Of a DNA stretch of 64,000 bases, positions 23,031 to 33,653 are shown piece after piece. The notes beneath the pieces were generated by a model, which worked only from the letters and a program-made list of their open reading frames with translations, searched no databases and was not told where the DNA came from. Location: assembly GCA_963383645.1 (NCBI GenBank), contig OY726569.1, positions 27,522,570 through 27,586,569 of the forward strand, written 5' to 3'. How positions within the stretch are numbered: the first letter of the stretch is position 1; each line of letters opens with the position of its first letter. The position numbers and the translations under genes are program-made. This DNA is from Muscardinus avellanarius. Taxonomy: Eukaryota > Chordata > Mammalia > Rodentia > Gliridae.

Positions 23031-23046
23031 CCACTAGGGTGCGCAG
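23031..23046 (+). promoter_or_regulatory. CTCF-like motif 75 bp upstream of the TRAV9 start
   Basis: ccactagggtgcgcag differs from the classic ccactaggggcgc-type core at one position. Confidence 0.45.
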
Positions 23047-23121
23047 CCTTTTTATTTCACTACCACCTCAAAATTTCTTCATGTTAAGAATCAGAAACAT
23101 TATTGAGGAGACACTGTAAAG

Positions 23122-23575
23122 ATGAACACTTCTCCAGGCTTAGTGACTGTGATACTCCTAATACTTGGTGGGTAAAATGCATTTAAATTTGGACTCTTTG
23201 TATGATGCCAGCAATTAAAAATTAATCACAAACTTTTCTACAAGCTTTATCCCTGAGTGATACAGATCTATTTTTTCCCCCAGGAAGAACAAGTGGAGAC
23301 TCAGTGACCTAGATAAAATGCCCTATGACCATCTCAGAAGAGGATTTCCTGACTATAAACTGCACTTACACAACCACAACGTACCCTGCCCTGCTCTGGT
23401 ACGTGCAGTACCCTGGAGAAGGTCCACAGCTCCTCTTCAGAGTCCCAAGGGATGGCGAGAAGGGAAGCCACAATGGTTTTGAAGCCACATACAATAAAGC
23501 TGCCTCCTCCTTCCACTTGGAGAAAGCCTCGGTGCAGGCATCAGACTCGGCTATGTACTACTGTGCTCTGAGTGA
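23122..23575 (+). pseudogene. TRAV9: T-cell receptor alpha V segment, TRAV9 group, with nonsense codon
   Basis: The leader (23,122-23,167) encodes MNTSPGLVTVILLIL followed by the split glycine codon and a gtgggt donor. The V exon starts at 23,284 after a cccccag acceptor and continues in phase as RTSGDSVT. It then meets TAG at 23,310-23,312, where the family has CAG (glutamine), so a single C-to-T change. Beyond the stop the V domain is otherwise whole: the first cysteine in TINCTYT, the tryptophan in ALLWYVQYPGEGPQLL, FHLEKASVQASDSA and the second cysteine in MYYCALSD. This matches TRAV9-2 strongly. As read here it cannot make a V domain. The lesion could be a segregating allele rather than fixed. 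Confidence 0.9.
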
Positions 23576-23614
23576 CACAGTGGCAGGAACTGCAGGGGGA
23601 GCTGAGCACAAACT
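23576..23614 (+). promoter_or_regulatory. TRAV9 recombination signal sequence (23-bp spacer)
   Basis: A perfect CACAGTG (23,576-23,582), a 23-bp spacer and the nonamer gcacaaact (23,606-23,614, six of nine consensus). The signal is retained although the V exon carries a stop. Confidence 0.85.
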
Positions 23615-24584
23615 GTGACAGGGGCAGAGGCCTGGCTGCTGAGAGCCACCTCTGGGTCTACATTCCATGTCCCTTTGTTTTTCTGCTTGATGCAAAACCA
23701 TGCAAATGTCCAGAGCAGAAAGATAAGAAGTGGACATCCCCATACTCTGCTCTTCATTAGTGAAAGTGAAAAACAATAGCTCCTCATCTGGGGCCAACGT
23801 AATTTCCAGGTAAAACCACGTAAAAAATGAAGTGGTCCATGCTCATCCTTGCAGACAGAGCCCAACTCCGACACCTTGTTTCAGGTCACCCTGGTAGACA
23901 TTGCTGTGCTTTATTATATTTGTGGAGTCAAACGTGCCAGGGAAGGTGGCACCTGTACAATGTTTCCCTAATAGAGAGAGTATGGAGGAGAGGCCATAGG
24001 AGAGCTATGGGCACAAAACGTTTTTAATAGAAAAAGAAGATGAGAAAAGAAAGGGAGAATAAACAGAATCTCCCATAAAATGCAAACACAGGAATGGCAC
24101 TTTCATCACAGTGAGGAAGGATTTCTCTTTCTGGGAAATCAATGGTAGACACAGGATGATGTTCAAAAGAAGGGAATGGAGCAAAGTCAGCATTGAAAAT
24201 ATGTCTAATGTCTAAATGATGAGTCACCCTGACCAGTCATGTAGCTTGGTTTACTTTCTAACAAAGTCTCAAGTGATTTAATTCTCAGGGGATAAGCATA
24301 GATGTGTATCCCATATCCCTGAGAAACACTTCTGAAAAAATAGTAATGTCATTGAAAAAGACATAAACCCACAGAGTGTGGAGAAGGAAAACACAGGGAT
24401 GATTTCAACCAAACATAGCAGCTGAGAAGGAACAAAAGCTCACACCAGGTGAAGATGACATATGGGCCTTATGGGAGAAGCCACCAAGGAGCATCACCTG
24501 TGTGTTGTTGCGCCCCTGGGAAGGGGATGAATTAGGAGCACTGAAGAAAAACCAGTTACTCTCAATTCATCAGGGAAGATGGTG

Positions 24585-24632
<48 letters not shown>

Positions 24633-24995
24633 TCTGAGAGCATTTGGAAGGGAGAAGATGAAAAGAGGGATAATGAGTGAAAAAAAGGTCTAAGTAACAT
24701 TCCACTCATGCTCTGCACCATGGCTTATATAGTAAGCAATAATCACTTCTCAGAATCAGCAGAAAATTGGAAATGTTTTTGATGAATGGAGGAATATTAT
24801 AATAAAAAGTAAGAAAGTAAAAAATTTTAAATAGAAGAATGTATTAGTCAGTTACACAATATGGAGAAATATTGTTGAAGGAAAGGGGCATGTTCATAGT
24901 AGCTGGTATGGTTTGATGAAATGGCCCCTAGATAAGTTTCACTGACTTATTTAATCAGTGGTGAAGATTTTGCCGAATATCTGTCTTCTTCAAAC
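23615..24995. other. Intergenic DNA with a (GT)n array
   Basis: A GT microsatellite occupies 24,583-24,629. Otherwise no gene or young repeat is recognised. ORFs here are short and featureless. Confidence 0.45.
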
Positions 24996-25690
24996 ATCGT
25001 ATATTATCAGGACTTTTGATGTTTTGCTTATTAGTTAGCCTTTATATATTATAATTTTATAATTAACTTTATTATGAATCAGGTAGCGCTTAATTTAACC
25101 TGTTCAGGTCATTTTCACTTGCTCTATACATTATCTGTTTATACATCTGCCCATTTTAATATTATTGTCTATGTTCTTCACATCTACTTTTGTTTTACCC
25201 ATCACATATAAGCAAATATCCAAAGCTGTTTTAAAGACTTAATTTTTAGAGTAGCTTTAAGTTATAGGGAAATTGACAGGAGTTACAGAGATTTCTTGCA
25301 TATCCCAGTCCCTATGCCCGGCAGCCTCTCCTGTTATCAATGTCCTTCACCAGAGTGGTACACTTACAACTGATGTATTACATTACCACACCAGAGTCAC
25401 CCAAAGTCTATGGTTTATGTTAGGCATCACCTTTGATGCATTATATCATATGAAATTGTTTGACATATCTACCATAATAGTATCATAAAAAAATTTCACT
25501 TAAACATACTGTACCTGTTTATTCCATTTACAACCCAAATCCTGGCAGCCACTGATCTTTTCTTTCACTATCTCCATAATTTTCCTTTCCTTTTACTGAC
25601 TGACTTCTTCCACTTAGTAGCATGCATTTAAGTTCTACCCATGTTTTTCATGCGGGGCATGTTGACAGAGTGAAGAAAGAAAATGTTCTA
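24996..25690 (-). mobile_element. Ancient L1 3' region, antisense
   Basis: Text around 25,255-25,640 (gctttaagttatagggaaattgacag, ctggcagccactgatctttt) resembles old mammalian L1M 3' ends in antisense. Family assignment is from memory of the pattern only. Confidence 0.5.
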
Positions 25691-25756
25691 TTTCTTGATA
25701 GGAGTGTGGTTTTTTAGGATGTGTGCAATTTTCAAATCTCCTCTAACTCAATACTT

Positions 25757-25772
25757 ATTATCCCTTATTTTA
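25757..25772. repeat. Target-site duplication of composite element copy 2, left
   Basis: attatcccttatttta, identical to 28,780-28,795. Confidence 0.95.
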
Positions 25773-26169
25773 TTTATTATTTATTTATTTTAATTTTATT
25801 TTTATTGGTGCATTGCAATCATACATGACATTGGAATACAAGATTTGAGAGGATATACAAGCACACATCATCCAATTGGCCCTCATCCAATCCCCATCCC
25901 ATTCCCTCCCCCTCCCTCGATACCATGTTTGATTGGTGGTTATCTTTGATACATTTGTTTACGTACCTCCTGAGTTTTAAAGAGGTTCTATCCTCCCCCA
26001 TCCCATCCCCTCTGACTGGTCACCTTAATTGCTTCTCTATAGGGCCCTTTCTGCAACTCGACCTCCTCCTATTACCCCTTTCCTCCTAGATTTCGCTAGC
26101 TAGGGGAAGCATCTGGTTTTTACTTTCTGTGATATTTCTCTGTGCATGCCGCATTGCAAGTTCTGATCC

Positions 26170-27480
26170 CACTCTTGACATCCTCAGTAGAGGCCTGGCC
26201 ACCCAGAGGACTCTGATCCCGACCTCGCTGGCTCCAGCACCGGCCTTGCCTCATGGGAGGCCCTGATCCTGGTCTCGCTGGCTCCCGCACCAGCTTAACC
26301 CCTTGGCTGGCTCCGATTCCAGCCTCGGAGGCCCCAGCACTGGCCTTGCATCACGGCAGGCTCCGATCTCAGCCTTGCTGACCCTGGCATTGCTCTAAAC
26401 CCTTGGCAGGATCCTATCCTGGTCTCAGAGGTGCCAGTACCAGCCTAAACCCTTGGCAGACTCCTATCCTAGCCTCGGAGGCCCCAGCACCGGCCTTGCT
26501 TCATGGCAGGCTCCAAACCTGGTCTTGCTGGCACAGCACCAGCCTAAGCCCTCGGCAGGCTCTGATCCTGGCGTTGGAGGCCCCAGCCCCAGCCTTGCTC
26601 ACAGCTGGCTCTGATCCTGGCCTCGCTGACCCCAGCACCGGCCTAACCCCTTGGCAGGCTCTGATCTAGGCCTCGGAGTGCCCCAGCACCGGCCTTGCAT
26701 CGTGGCAGGCTCCAATCCCGGCATTGCTGGCTGTGACACTGGTCTAACCCATCGGCAGGCTCCAATCCAGTCCTCGAAGGGGCCAGCACTGGCCTTGTCT
26801 CACGACAGGCTCTAATCCCAGCCTCGGAGGCCTCAGTAGTGGCCTTGCCTCACGGCAGGCTCCGATCCCGGCCTCGCTGACCCTGGCACCAGCCTTACCC
26901 CTAGCAGGCTCTGATCCAGGCCTCAGAGGCCCCAGCACTGGCCTTCCTTTGTGGCAGGCTTCGATGCCGGCCTCGCTGGCCCCAGAACTGGCCTAACCAA
27001 TAGGTAGGCTCCAATTCAGACCTTGAAGGTTCCAGCACTGGCCTTGCCTCATGGCAGGCTCCAATCCCGGCCTCGGAGGCCTCAGTAGTGGCCTTGCCTC
27101 ATGGCAGGCTCCGATCCCAGCCTTGCTGGCCCCAGCACTGGCCTTACCCCTCAGCAGGCTCTGATCCCGGCCTCGGAGGCCCCAGCACCGGCCTTGCCTT
27201 GTGGCAGGCTCCGATCCTAACCTTGCTGGCCCCGGTACCAGCCTAACCCCTCGGCAGGCTCCGATCCTGGCCTCGGAGGCCCCAGCACCGGCCTTGCCTC
27301 ATGGCAGGCTCCGATCCCGGCCTCGCTGACCCTGGCACCAAACTAAACCTTGGCAGGATCCGATCGCGGCCTCGGAGGGCCCAGAATAGGCCTTGCCTCA
27401 TGGCAGGCTCCAGTCCAGGCTTTGCTGTCCCCGTTAACAGCCTCACCCCTCAGCAGGCTCCAATCAGAGCATCCTCTTCT
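26170..27480 (-). repeat. 100-bp dimeric VNTR, about 13 units, inverse of the 2,285-4,380 array
   Basis: Alternating monomers read ggccttgcctcatggcaggc and ggcctaacccctcggcaggc on the + strand, separated by gatcc(c/t)ggcctcg blocks. All ORFs through it repeat the same P/A/G-rich peptide. Confidence 0.9.
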
Positions 27481-28289
27481 CTCAGCAGGTTGTCCCACTT
27501 TCCCGAGGGTGCATGGTGGTGGCATTCTGCCTCTGGGGTTATTTCTTCAAAAGTTCCAGGTGTATTGCATCAGAACTCTGCCTCCCCTGAGTACTGGCCC
27601 CTGCCATTGGCGTTGCCTTCACCATTTCAAGTCTTTCCTAAGCTATTTTCCCACATTGCATACTGTCCAGTGTTCCTAAGCATGTGCAACAGTAGCATTC
27701 TACCTTTGGGGTAATTTCTTCAGAAGATCAGGGTGGGTTGGATCTGATCTCTGCTTCTCCCAAATACAAGCCTTGACCGCCATCGTGGCCACTGCTGCCC
27801 ACACTGCCTTCCTCCTAAGTCTCCGCTAAACTCTCTCCTAACAGGTGATGTCCAGGATTCTTAAGGATGTAGAGGAGAAGCTGTCCTCTTTTGTGGGGAT
27901 TTTTCCCAAAAGTTCCAGTTCAGTTGGATATGTTTTGTCTGCATCTCCAGTATACTGGCTGCCACCGTGGCCATCTTGACTCCACTCCAATATTTTTCTT
28001 TTCTTTTTTCTTTTCCTTTTTTTAAATAAGAGAAGACAGTATGTGTGGTTTGAGGAAGTTGTGGCTATTAGGCACTCGGGAGCAATGAATTATTTTTCTT
28101 TCCTCATTTTCAAAAGCAGAGTTCAACAGTCTCACCGTGCAGAGCAGATTCTGCTGTTCTAAGCACACCATGGCCTGGTGTAGCACAGCAGAACTGGGTT
28201 ACCCTGTACCCACAGTTAGGTCCCCTGTTTGGTACCGGGCCTTCTGGAACTTGGGCTCAGCTTCCTGCCTGACACCATGCTTTCTTGAG

Positions 28290-28779
28290 GGTAGGCTGGG
28301 CCGCCTGCCCCCTGCCCAGGGCCCAGGGCCTTGCAGCCGGGACCTCCAGACCTTCCAGGGGGCAGGCAGGCCCCGCTCGACCCCCTCCCGGGGGCCCAGT
28401 AACTTGCAGGCCGGACCTCCAGACCTACGGGGGGGGGGGGGGGCAGCGTGCCCTGCTCGACCCCCGCCTGTGGGCCCAGGGCCTTCCAGCCCGCCTGGTC
28501 CTTCCGGGGGCAGGTATGCCCTGCTTGACCCCTGCCCAGGAGCCCAGGGCCCTGCGGCCTGGCCTGGTCCTTCCGGGGGTCAGGCGTTCCCCACTTGATC
28601 CCCACCCAGGGGGCCCAGGGCCCTGCAGCCTGGCCCAGCCCTTCCAAGGGCCAGGCATGTCCCCTTTACCCCCACCTGGGGACCCAGGGCCCTGAGACCT
28701 GGCCCAAACCTTCCCGGGGGCAGGCGTGCCCCTCTTGACACCCGCCTGGGGGCCCAGGGCCCTGCTGCCCGGCCTGGTC
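28290..28779 (-). repeat. 70-bp GC-rich tandem array at the 5' end of composite element copy 2
   Basis: A gggcccagggcc landmark recurs near 28,470, 28,538, 28,608, 28,677 and 28,748. A 12-base G run sits near 28,430. The unit is unrelated to the 5' block of copy 1. Confidence 0.85.
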
Positions 28780-28795
28780 ATTATCCCTTATTTTA
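28780..28795. repeat. Target-site duplication of composite element copy 2, right
   Basis: attatcccttatttta, identical to 25,757-25,772. Confidence 0.95.
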
Positions 28796-29032
28796 ACGTA
28801 CCATTTATACTTCAACAAAAATGTAAGGTAAGTACAGAGGTTAATGAAATAGGAAATAAAAACAAAACAACAAAAGTAGAAGTTCAATGCTGAACCTTTT
28901 TGAAGAAATAAAAAGTATAAGTAATTTTTAATGTTTACAGCAAGACAAATAGAAAATTAGTTAAGCAATGTGTCAGCCTGAATATGCTGTGCATGTCATA
29001 ATCCTGAGTCTGTGAACATGTTGCCTTACGTG

Positions 29033-29440
29033 GTGTATTAATGTCCTAGGGCTGCCATAACACACCATCACAGATTGCATGACTTAAAACAACAGAAATC
29101 ATTGTCTCACAGTACTGGAGGCCAGACATCCAGAGGCAATGTCCTGGAGATCAAAGTTGCCTTTGAAGTCTCCGGGGAGAAATCTGTTCTGACCTCTCTG
29201 CAATTTGTGGTTGTCTCCGCTTGTAGATGGTTACATCCTCTCTATATCTCCTCCCATCATCTTCCTTCTCTTCATATGACACCTTTTTTTAATAAGAGCA
29301 CCAGTCATGTTGGAAGAGAGGTCTGCTCTATTGAGACCCATCTAAACTAATTACATCTGCAACAGCTGTATTTCTAAATGATATCACATTCAAAAGGAGT
29401 AGAAATGAGTACCTTGAAATTTGGGGGAACATGAGTTAAC
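29033..29440 (-). mobile_element. MLT1-like LTR nested in the one above, opposite strand
   Basis: Antisense signature gtattaatgtcctagggctgccataacac, cacagtactggaggcc, and later aggagtagaaatgagtaccttg, as in MLT1-type LTRs. Confidence 0.65.
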
Positions 29441-29574
29441 AGAATACATTGAGGCAAAGGGGGCTTTGCAAGTGTGATTAACTTGAAGACCTTCAGACTG
29501 GGAGGTTATCCTGTCTTGTCCAGGTGGACCCAGATTAATCACAAGGATCCTAAGGAGAGAGACAGTGGAGTTAG

Positions 29575-29617
<43 letters not shown>

Positions 29618-29640
29618 GCAGCAGCGGCAGCGGCAGCAGC
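29575..29640 (+). repeat. (CAA)n followed by (CAG/CGG)n
   Basis: About 14 ACA units grade into GCAGCGGCAGC. It lies inside an LTR, so the polyglutamine or polythreonine frames are not genic. Confidence 0.9.
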
Positions 29641-29870
29641 GGGCAGCACCCAGTTTAATGTGGAGAGGAAGACAGCCTCTGAAAGCTGGAAAGGCTAGAA
29701 CACAGATGATTCCTTGCAGGTACCAGAAGGAAGCTGACCTACTGAAACCCCGAATTTAGCCTAGTGAAAGTGATTTTGGACTTAACAACCTCCGAACGTC
29801 TAAGAGAATAAGTTTATATAGTTTTGTGCCACTAAGTTTTTGGCAATTTCTCATGGGACACTAATAAAAA

Positions 29871-31010
29871 CAATAATAATTAAAAGACAAATGCAGGCAC
29901 ATCTGCAGTAGAAATTTAAAATTGATTAAGAAAAAATTATGTACAATTGAAACCAGTAATTTAAAATTCTTAGGGAATGAAATGACTTGATGGAAACAAA
30001 ATATATATTGATTATGTATTATATGCTATGAAAAGAATATAAAGTAGAGAAACTAAATGGATGTATGTGTGTTAAAATTATTTGTTAACAAGAAATAATC
30101 ATCCCAGAGAATATGCAATAGAAAAACAAATTTTTAATTTGTACATGTGCCCTACCACAAAATTCAAAACACACATTCTAAGATGTATTTTTAAATAAAA
30201 TAATCAGGAAATTATTAAGAACTAAACATAGACAAGGGAATTTTGAAAATAAGGAATAAAAACATCCAAAGTAAAAACAGATAAGCATATAAAAGGTAAT
30301 TTAAAGAAAAGAAAAGACATATAAAATATCAACTTCCACAGCCTTCAGAGAAGATTAAGGTAAAAGAAAATGCTATGTGATTTCTATCAGATAAACAAAA
30401 TAAAAATCTGATCATATTAAGTGTTGACAAGAATTCAAGGATATTAGGCTGTTATATGTTTCCAGATATAAAAATCAACCACCCGGAAAACAATTTATAA
30501 AACCACATAGGAGAACAATTTGTCTAAACTAGTTAAAATATGCACAACTAAAAGTCCAGATATTCCATTTCTTGTTATCTATGTGAAAGAAGTTTAACTA
30601 TGTGAACAAAGAGGAATTTACAAAAATGCAGCAGTATTTAGGAATAATAAATAAATTTGATGCGTAGTAATATATTACTCTACTATTCACTCACACAATG
30701 AAAATACATTGCCATTTCAAAGAATTGGTTTCACACATTTTTAATAGATGAAGCTTAAAAATATGTCAACTATAAAAAGCAGATGTCAGAATATTACATA
30801 CTACATGGAAATATATACTAGAAATCTCAAAATATAAACACAATAAATATATTATTTAATGATACTTATCTATAAGGGTAAAATCTGAAACACCTTTATG
30901 AGTATTTGGAGTCCCTCTGGCTTTCGAAGATTGTTTTACTTTATTTTCTAGTTTGAAAAGTTGAATAAGGAAATTGTAATAATATTTATATCTGATTAAA
31001 GTAGATTTCA
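29871..31010 (+). mobile_element. Old L1 fragment and AT-rich DNA
   Basis: 30,380-30,840 resembles sense L1 3' ORF2 (gaaaacaatttataaaacc, ccagatattccatttcttg). The rest is AT-rich with nothing recognised. Confidence 0.45.
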
Positions 31011-31011
31011 T

Positions 31012-31195
31012 TACCAGGAGTGGTGGCGCACGCTTGTAATCCCCGCGCTTGGGAGGCAGAGACAGGAGGATCACGCCGGTTCAAAGCCAGCCTTGCTGGC
31101 TTAAAAGACAAATAAAATATAAAATAGGTCTGGGAGTGTAGCCCGGAGGTAGAAGGGTTAGATCTACCAAAAAACAAAAAACAAAAAACAAACCA
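31012..31195 (+). mobile_element. SINE, truncated right half
   Basis: ccaggagtggtggcgcacgc start; ends in an (AAAAAC)n tail. Lacks the ggaaccccagtacc block of its relatives. Confidence 0.85.
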
Positions 31196-32052
31196 GTAGA
31201 TTCCATTGAACTGAAGTTTACAAGAATATAATATAATGCAATACAACACAACACAATATAACACCTAGATTGGAATTTGTGGCTAGCACCAGAGCAGAGG
31301 CATCTGTGAGGATGTAAGAGGGGGAATAGCTAGGAAGATCTGGGAACCTCAGGAGGAATTCTGTAGTTTCATATGGTATGTGAGTTTAGGGATTTTGTAA
31401 AGAAACCCGGGAGAGTCTGAAGACAATTAGAATTACTCAAATAATTCTATGGGTTTCTTTAAGGGGAAAACAAAAATAAATATTTGAAATAATTTATAAA
31501 TTCTTGTTATATTATTATTGTTTATAGTAAATAAATTTTTGGGATTGGGAGTTTTACATTAATTCCTTCACCAGATCAATTTTCAGCAGAAAGTAGAAAA
31601 TAATCTTCATTCATCCAATGTTTAAAGATGGAAGTATTTTTGTTTTAGATATTTATATAGTTCACAGTTTTGAGTGTTTTCACAGATGAAATAGCATTTT
31701 GGAATATTTTATGTCTTTCTGGAAAGTATAACAATCATTGTAGAATTGCTCCGAACAGTACACATGTACTATATTATAGCAATGGCATGGCTGGACACGA
31801 GTGTCCTATAGCTTAACTGCTGACATATTATGAGGCATGGGGTTAGCTGTCATTAGCACATCTTATGCTGCTATGTAGCATAGATACAGAGCAGGAGAGT
31901 AAAACATGGTTAATACATTCATAAATTCACTCATATAAAAATGAAAAATCTCATAATTGTTATAGTCTATGTTTTCATAGATGTGATTGTAGTTGGTATT
32001 TATTATAGCTACCTATTCTTCTACCCAGTTCATAATTTTTTTCCTTCTCTTT
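31196..32052. other. AT-rich intergenic DNA, nothing recognised
   Basis: No gene, young SINE or L1 text seen. Confidence 0.4.
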
Positions 32053-32150
32053 TGGTGATGCTGGAAATTGAACCCAGGGGAGTTCTACCTTTGAGGTATA
32101 TTACAGCCTTATTTTATTTTTTATTTTGAAACAGGATCTTGCTAAGTTAC
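32053..32150 (-). mobile_element. SINE fragment, antisense
   Basis: ggtgatgctggaaattgaacccag through gaaacaggatcttgctaagtt. The B1 half is missing. Confidence 0.7.
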
Positions 32151-32277
32151 AGTCAGGAGCAAATCTATATGGAATGCCATAAAATGGAATAGGGAATGCT
32201 GTAAGTGCACCAGTCTGGTTTTGGCAGGAGAATTATAGGAAAGAAAATTCACATTAGAGTACCTACTTATGTAAACA

Positions 32278-32346
32278 ACCACCACCACCACCACCACCAC
32301 CACCACCACCACCACCACCACCACCACAACAACAACAACAACAACA
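32278..32346 (+). repeat. (CAC)n(AAC)n microsatellite
   Basis: About 16 CAC units then about 6 CAA units. Confidence 0.95.
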
Positions 32347-32565
32347 AAATTTCATAACAGCCAAGTAAAGTTCAAAAACTATGTTCTGAGAAACAACATC
32401 ATGAATAATGCCTGACTCCTCCTTAGAAGCTGTCGAAGTCAACAAGAAAAAAATCATTTAAAAAGTGAGTAAAGGGAAATAATTTACAATTTCAATCTAT
32501 CTTTCTATGAAAATAAAATATATTTTTAATTCTTTGTTAAACAATACTCTTAAGCCATTATACAG

Positions 32566-32676
32566 AGGCACTGGCCTGTAGTTCCAGTGACTTGGAAGGC
32601 TGAAAGAGAAAGACTGCAAGTTCAAGACCAGCCTGGTTAACTTACCAAGACTCTATCTCAAAGAAAAAAAAAAAAT
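32566..32676 (+). mobile_element. B1-like monomer SINE
   Basis: Text such as tgtagttccagtgacttgg, gcaagttcaagaccagcctgg and a poly-A tail. It has no ID half, so it differs from the other SINEs. Confidence 0.65.
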
Positions 32677-32699
32677 CACTCTTAAGGTGAAAAGCCCAT

Positions 32700-33090
32700 T
32701 TCCCTCCTACCCTTGCTTGGCTTCCTGATTGATCTTGATATGTTTAAGTACATCATGTGCTTTAAAGAGTTTCCCTTATCCTCCCCCTTATCCCCTCAGA
32801 TGTCACCTTAATTGCTCCTCTCTAGGGTCCCTTCTTTATCTAGAGTTCCTGCTGTTACCCATTTCTCCCTAACATTGTTGGACCAAGATGGTCCTTCTCT
32901 TCTCTCTTATATTTTAGGTATAGGAAGTCATGGCTATAAATATCTCTATATATTGTCCCAATCATATATTAAACTAAAATCTGATGTCCAGGATTTCTCA
33001 GAGGAATACCTGTCCTATTTGGCTGCTGCTAGCTATTGTTGCTGTGGCCATGGTCGCCACTGTGACCACGGCCCTATGTTTTTCTTTATG
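32700..33090 (-). mobile_element. Composite element relative, copy 3, lacking the VNTR
   Basis: On + it runs from L1-tail-like text (ccttgcttggcttcctgattg, cccttatcccctcag) to a core homologous to copy 2 (gatgtccaggatttctcag, gtggccatggtcgcc). The 100-bp array that separates these parts in copies 1 and 2 is absent. It is diverged. Confidence 0.6.
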
Positions 33091-33298
33091 CATCACTATA
33101 AATTGTATTGTATTAGCCAGGCATGGTGGCACACGCTTGTAATCCCCGAGCTTGGGAGGCAGAGACAGGAGGATCGCACAGGTTCAAAGCCAGCCTTGGT
33201 GGCTTAAGAGAACCTGTTTCCAAATAAAAAACATAAAATAGGTCTGGGAGTGTAGCCCAGAGGTAGAAGGGTTTCCAGGAACCCCAGTGCCACCAAAA

Positions 33299-33345
<47 letters not shown>

Positions 33346-33612
33346 AATTGTATTTTATTATATAAATAATACAGTATTTTGAGCAAAGAGTTCTATATTA
33401 TAATTCTTAGAGGTATTCTTCCTGATTTTTGAACAAGGGACCCCAAATTTTCAATTTGTACTTTATTTCACAAATTTTGTAGTCTGGTTGGGAATCTTGA
33501 ACCCATAAGCTAAATTGGAAAGAAATCAGAAGACAATCAGAATGTTGTAAAAAGTGTTTCTTGCTTTGCATATTAGAAAACCAACTACTACTTTGGGTTC
33601 TGCAAGTTGCTG

Positions 33613-33653
<41 letters not shown>

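Larger units (their letters stand above)
25773..28779 (-). mobile_element. Composite VNTR retrotransposon copy 2, complete, with L1-like tail
   Basis: Read on the - strand from 28,779: seven or so 70-bp GC-rich units (28,779-28,290); a linker with cctcaaaccacac; an A-rich GAAAA run (28,030-27,985); about 500 bp of core made of three degenerate 175-bp repeats; the 100-bp dimeric VNTR (27,480-26,170, about 13 units); a short linker; then about 280 bp closely resembling the in-window L1 3' end (gagggagggggaggg, ttggatgatgtgtgc, aatgcaccaataaaaa) and an A/T-rich tail. It is bounded by perfect 16-bp duplications. The architecture parallels primate SVA: unrelated tandem parts plus a tail that lets L1 machinery mobilise it. 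No coding capacity is seen. Confidence 0.88.
28972..29870 (+). mobile_element. MLT1-like MaLR LTR, interrupted
   Basis: Sense text aatatgctgtgcatgtcataatcctgag (28,979-29,030) resumes as gggctttgcaagtgtgattaacttgaagac and runs to an ending near gggacactaataaaaac. These are the pieces of a MaLR LTR. It carries a CAA/CAG expansion and is split by another LTR. Confidence 0.65.

Noticed and set aside
23870..23950. Possible relic of another V segment (a DIAVLYYICGV-like translation)
   Set aside because: No leader, no upstream V framework and no CAC-type heptamer after the putative cysteine. Similarity is too short.
28137..28781. Overlapping proline/glycine-rich ORFs on both strands
   Set aside because: Products of the 70-bp GC-rich array of the composite element. 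Both strands and several frames are open for compositional reasons.
32278..32346. CRISPR-like or coding triplet array
   Set aside because: Simple CAC/AAC microsatellite without spacers, in a vertebrate genome.
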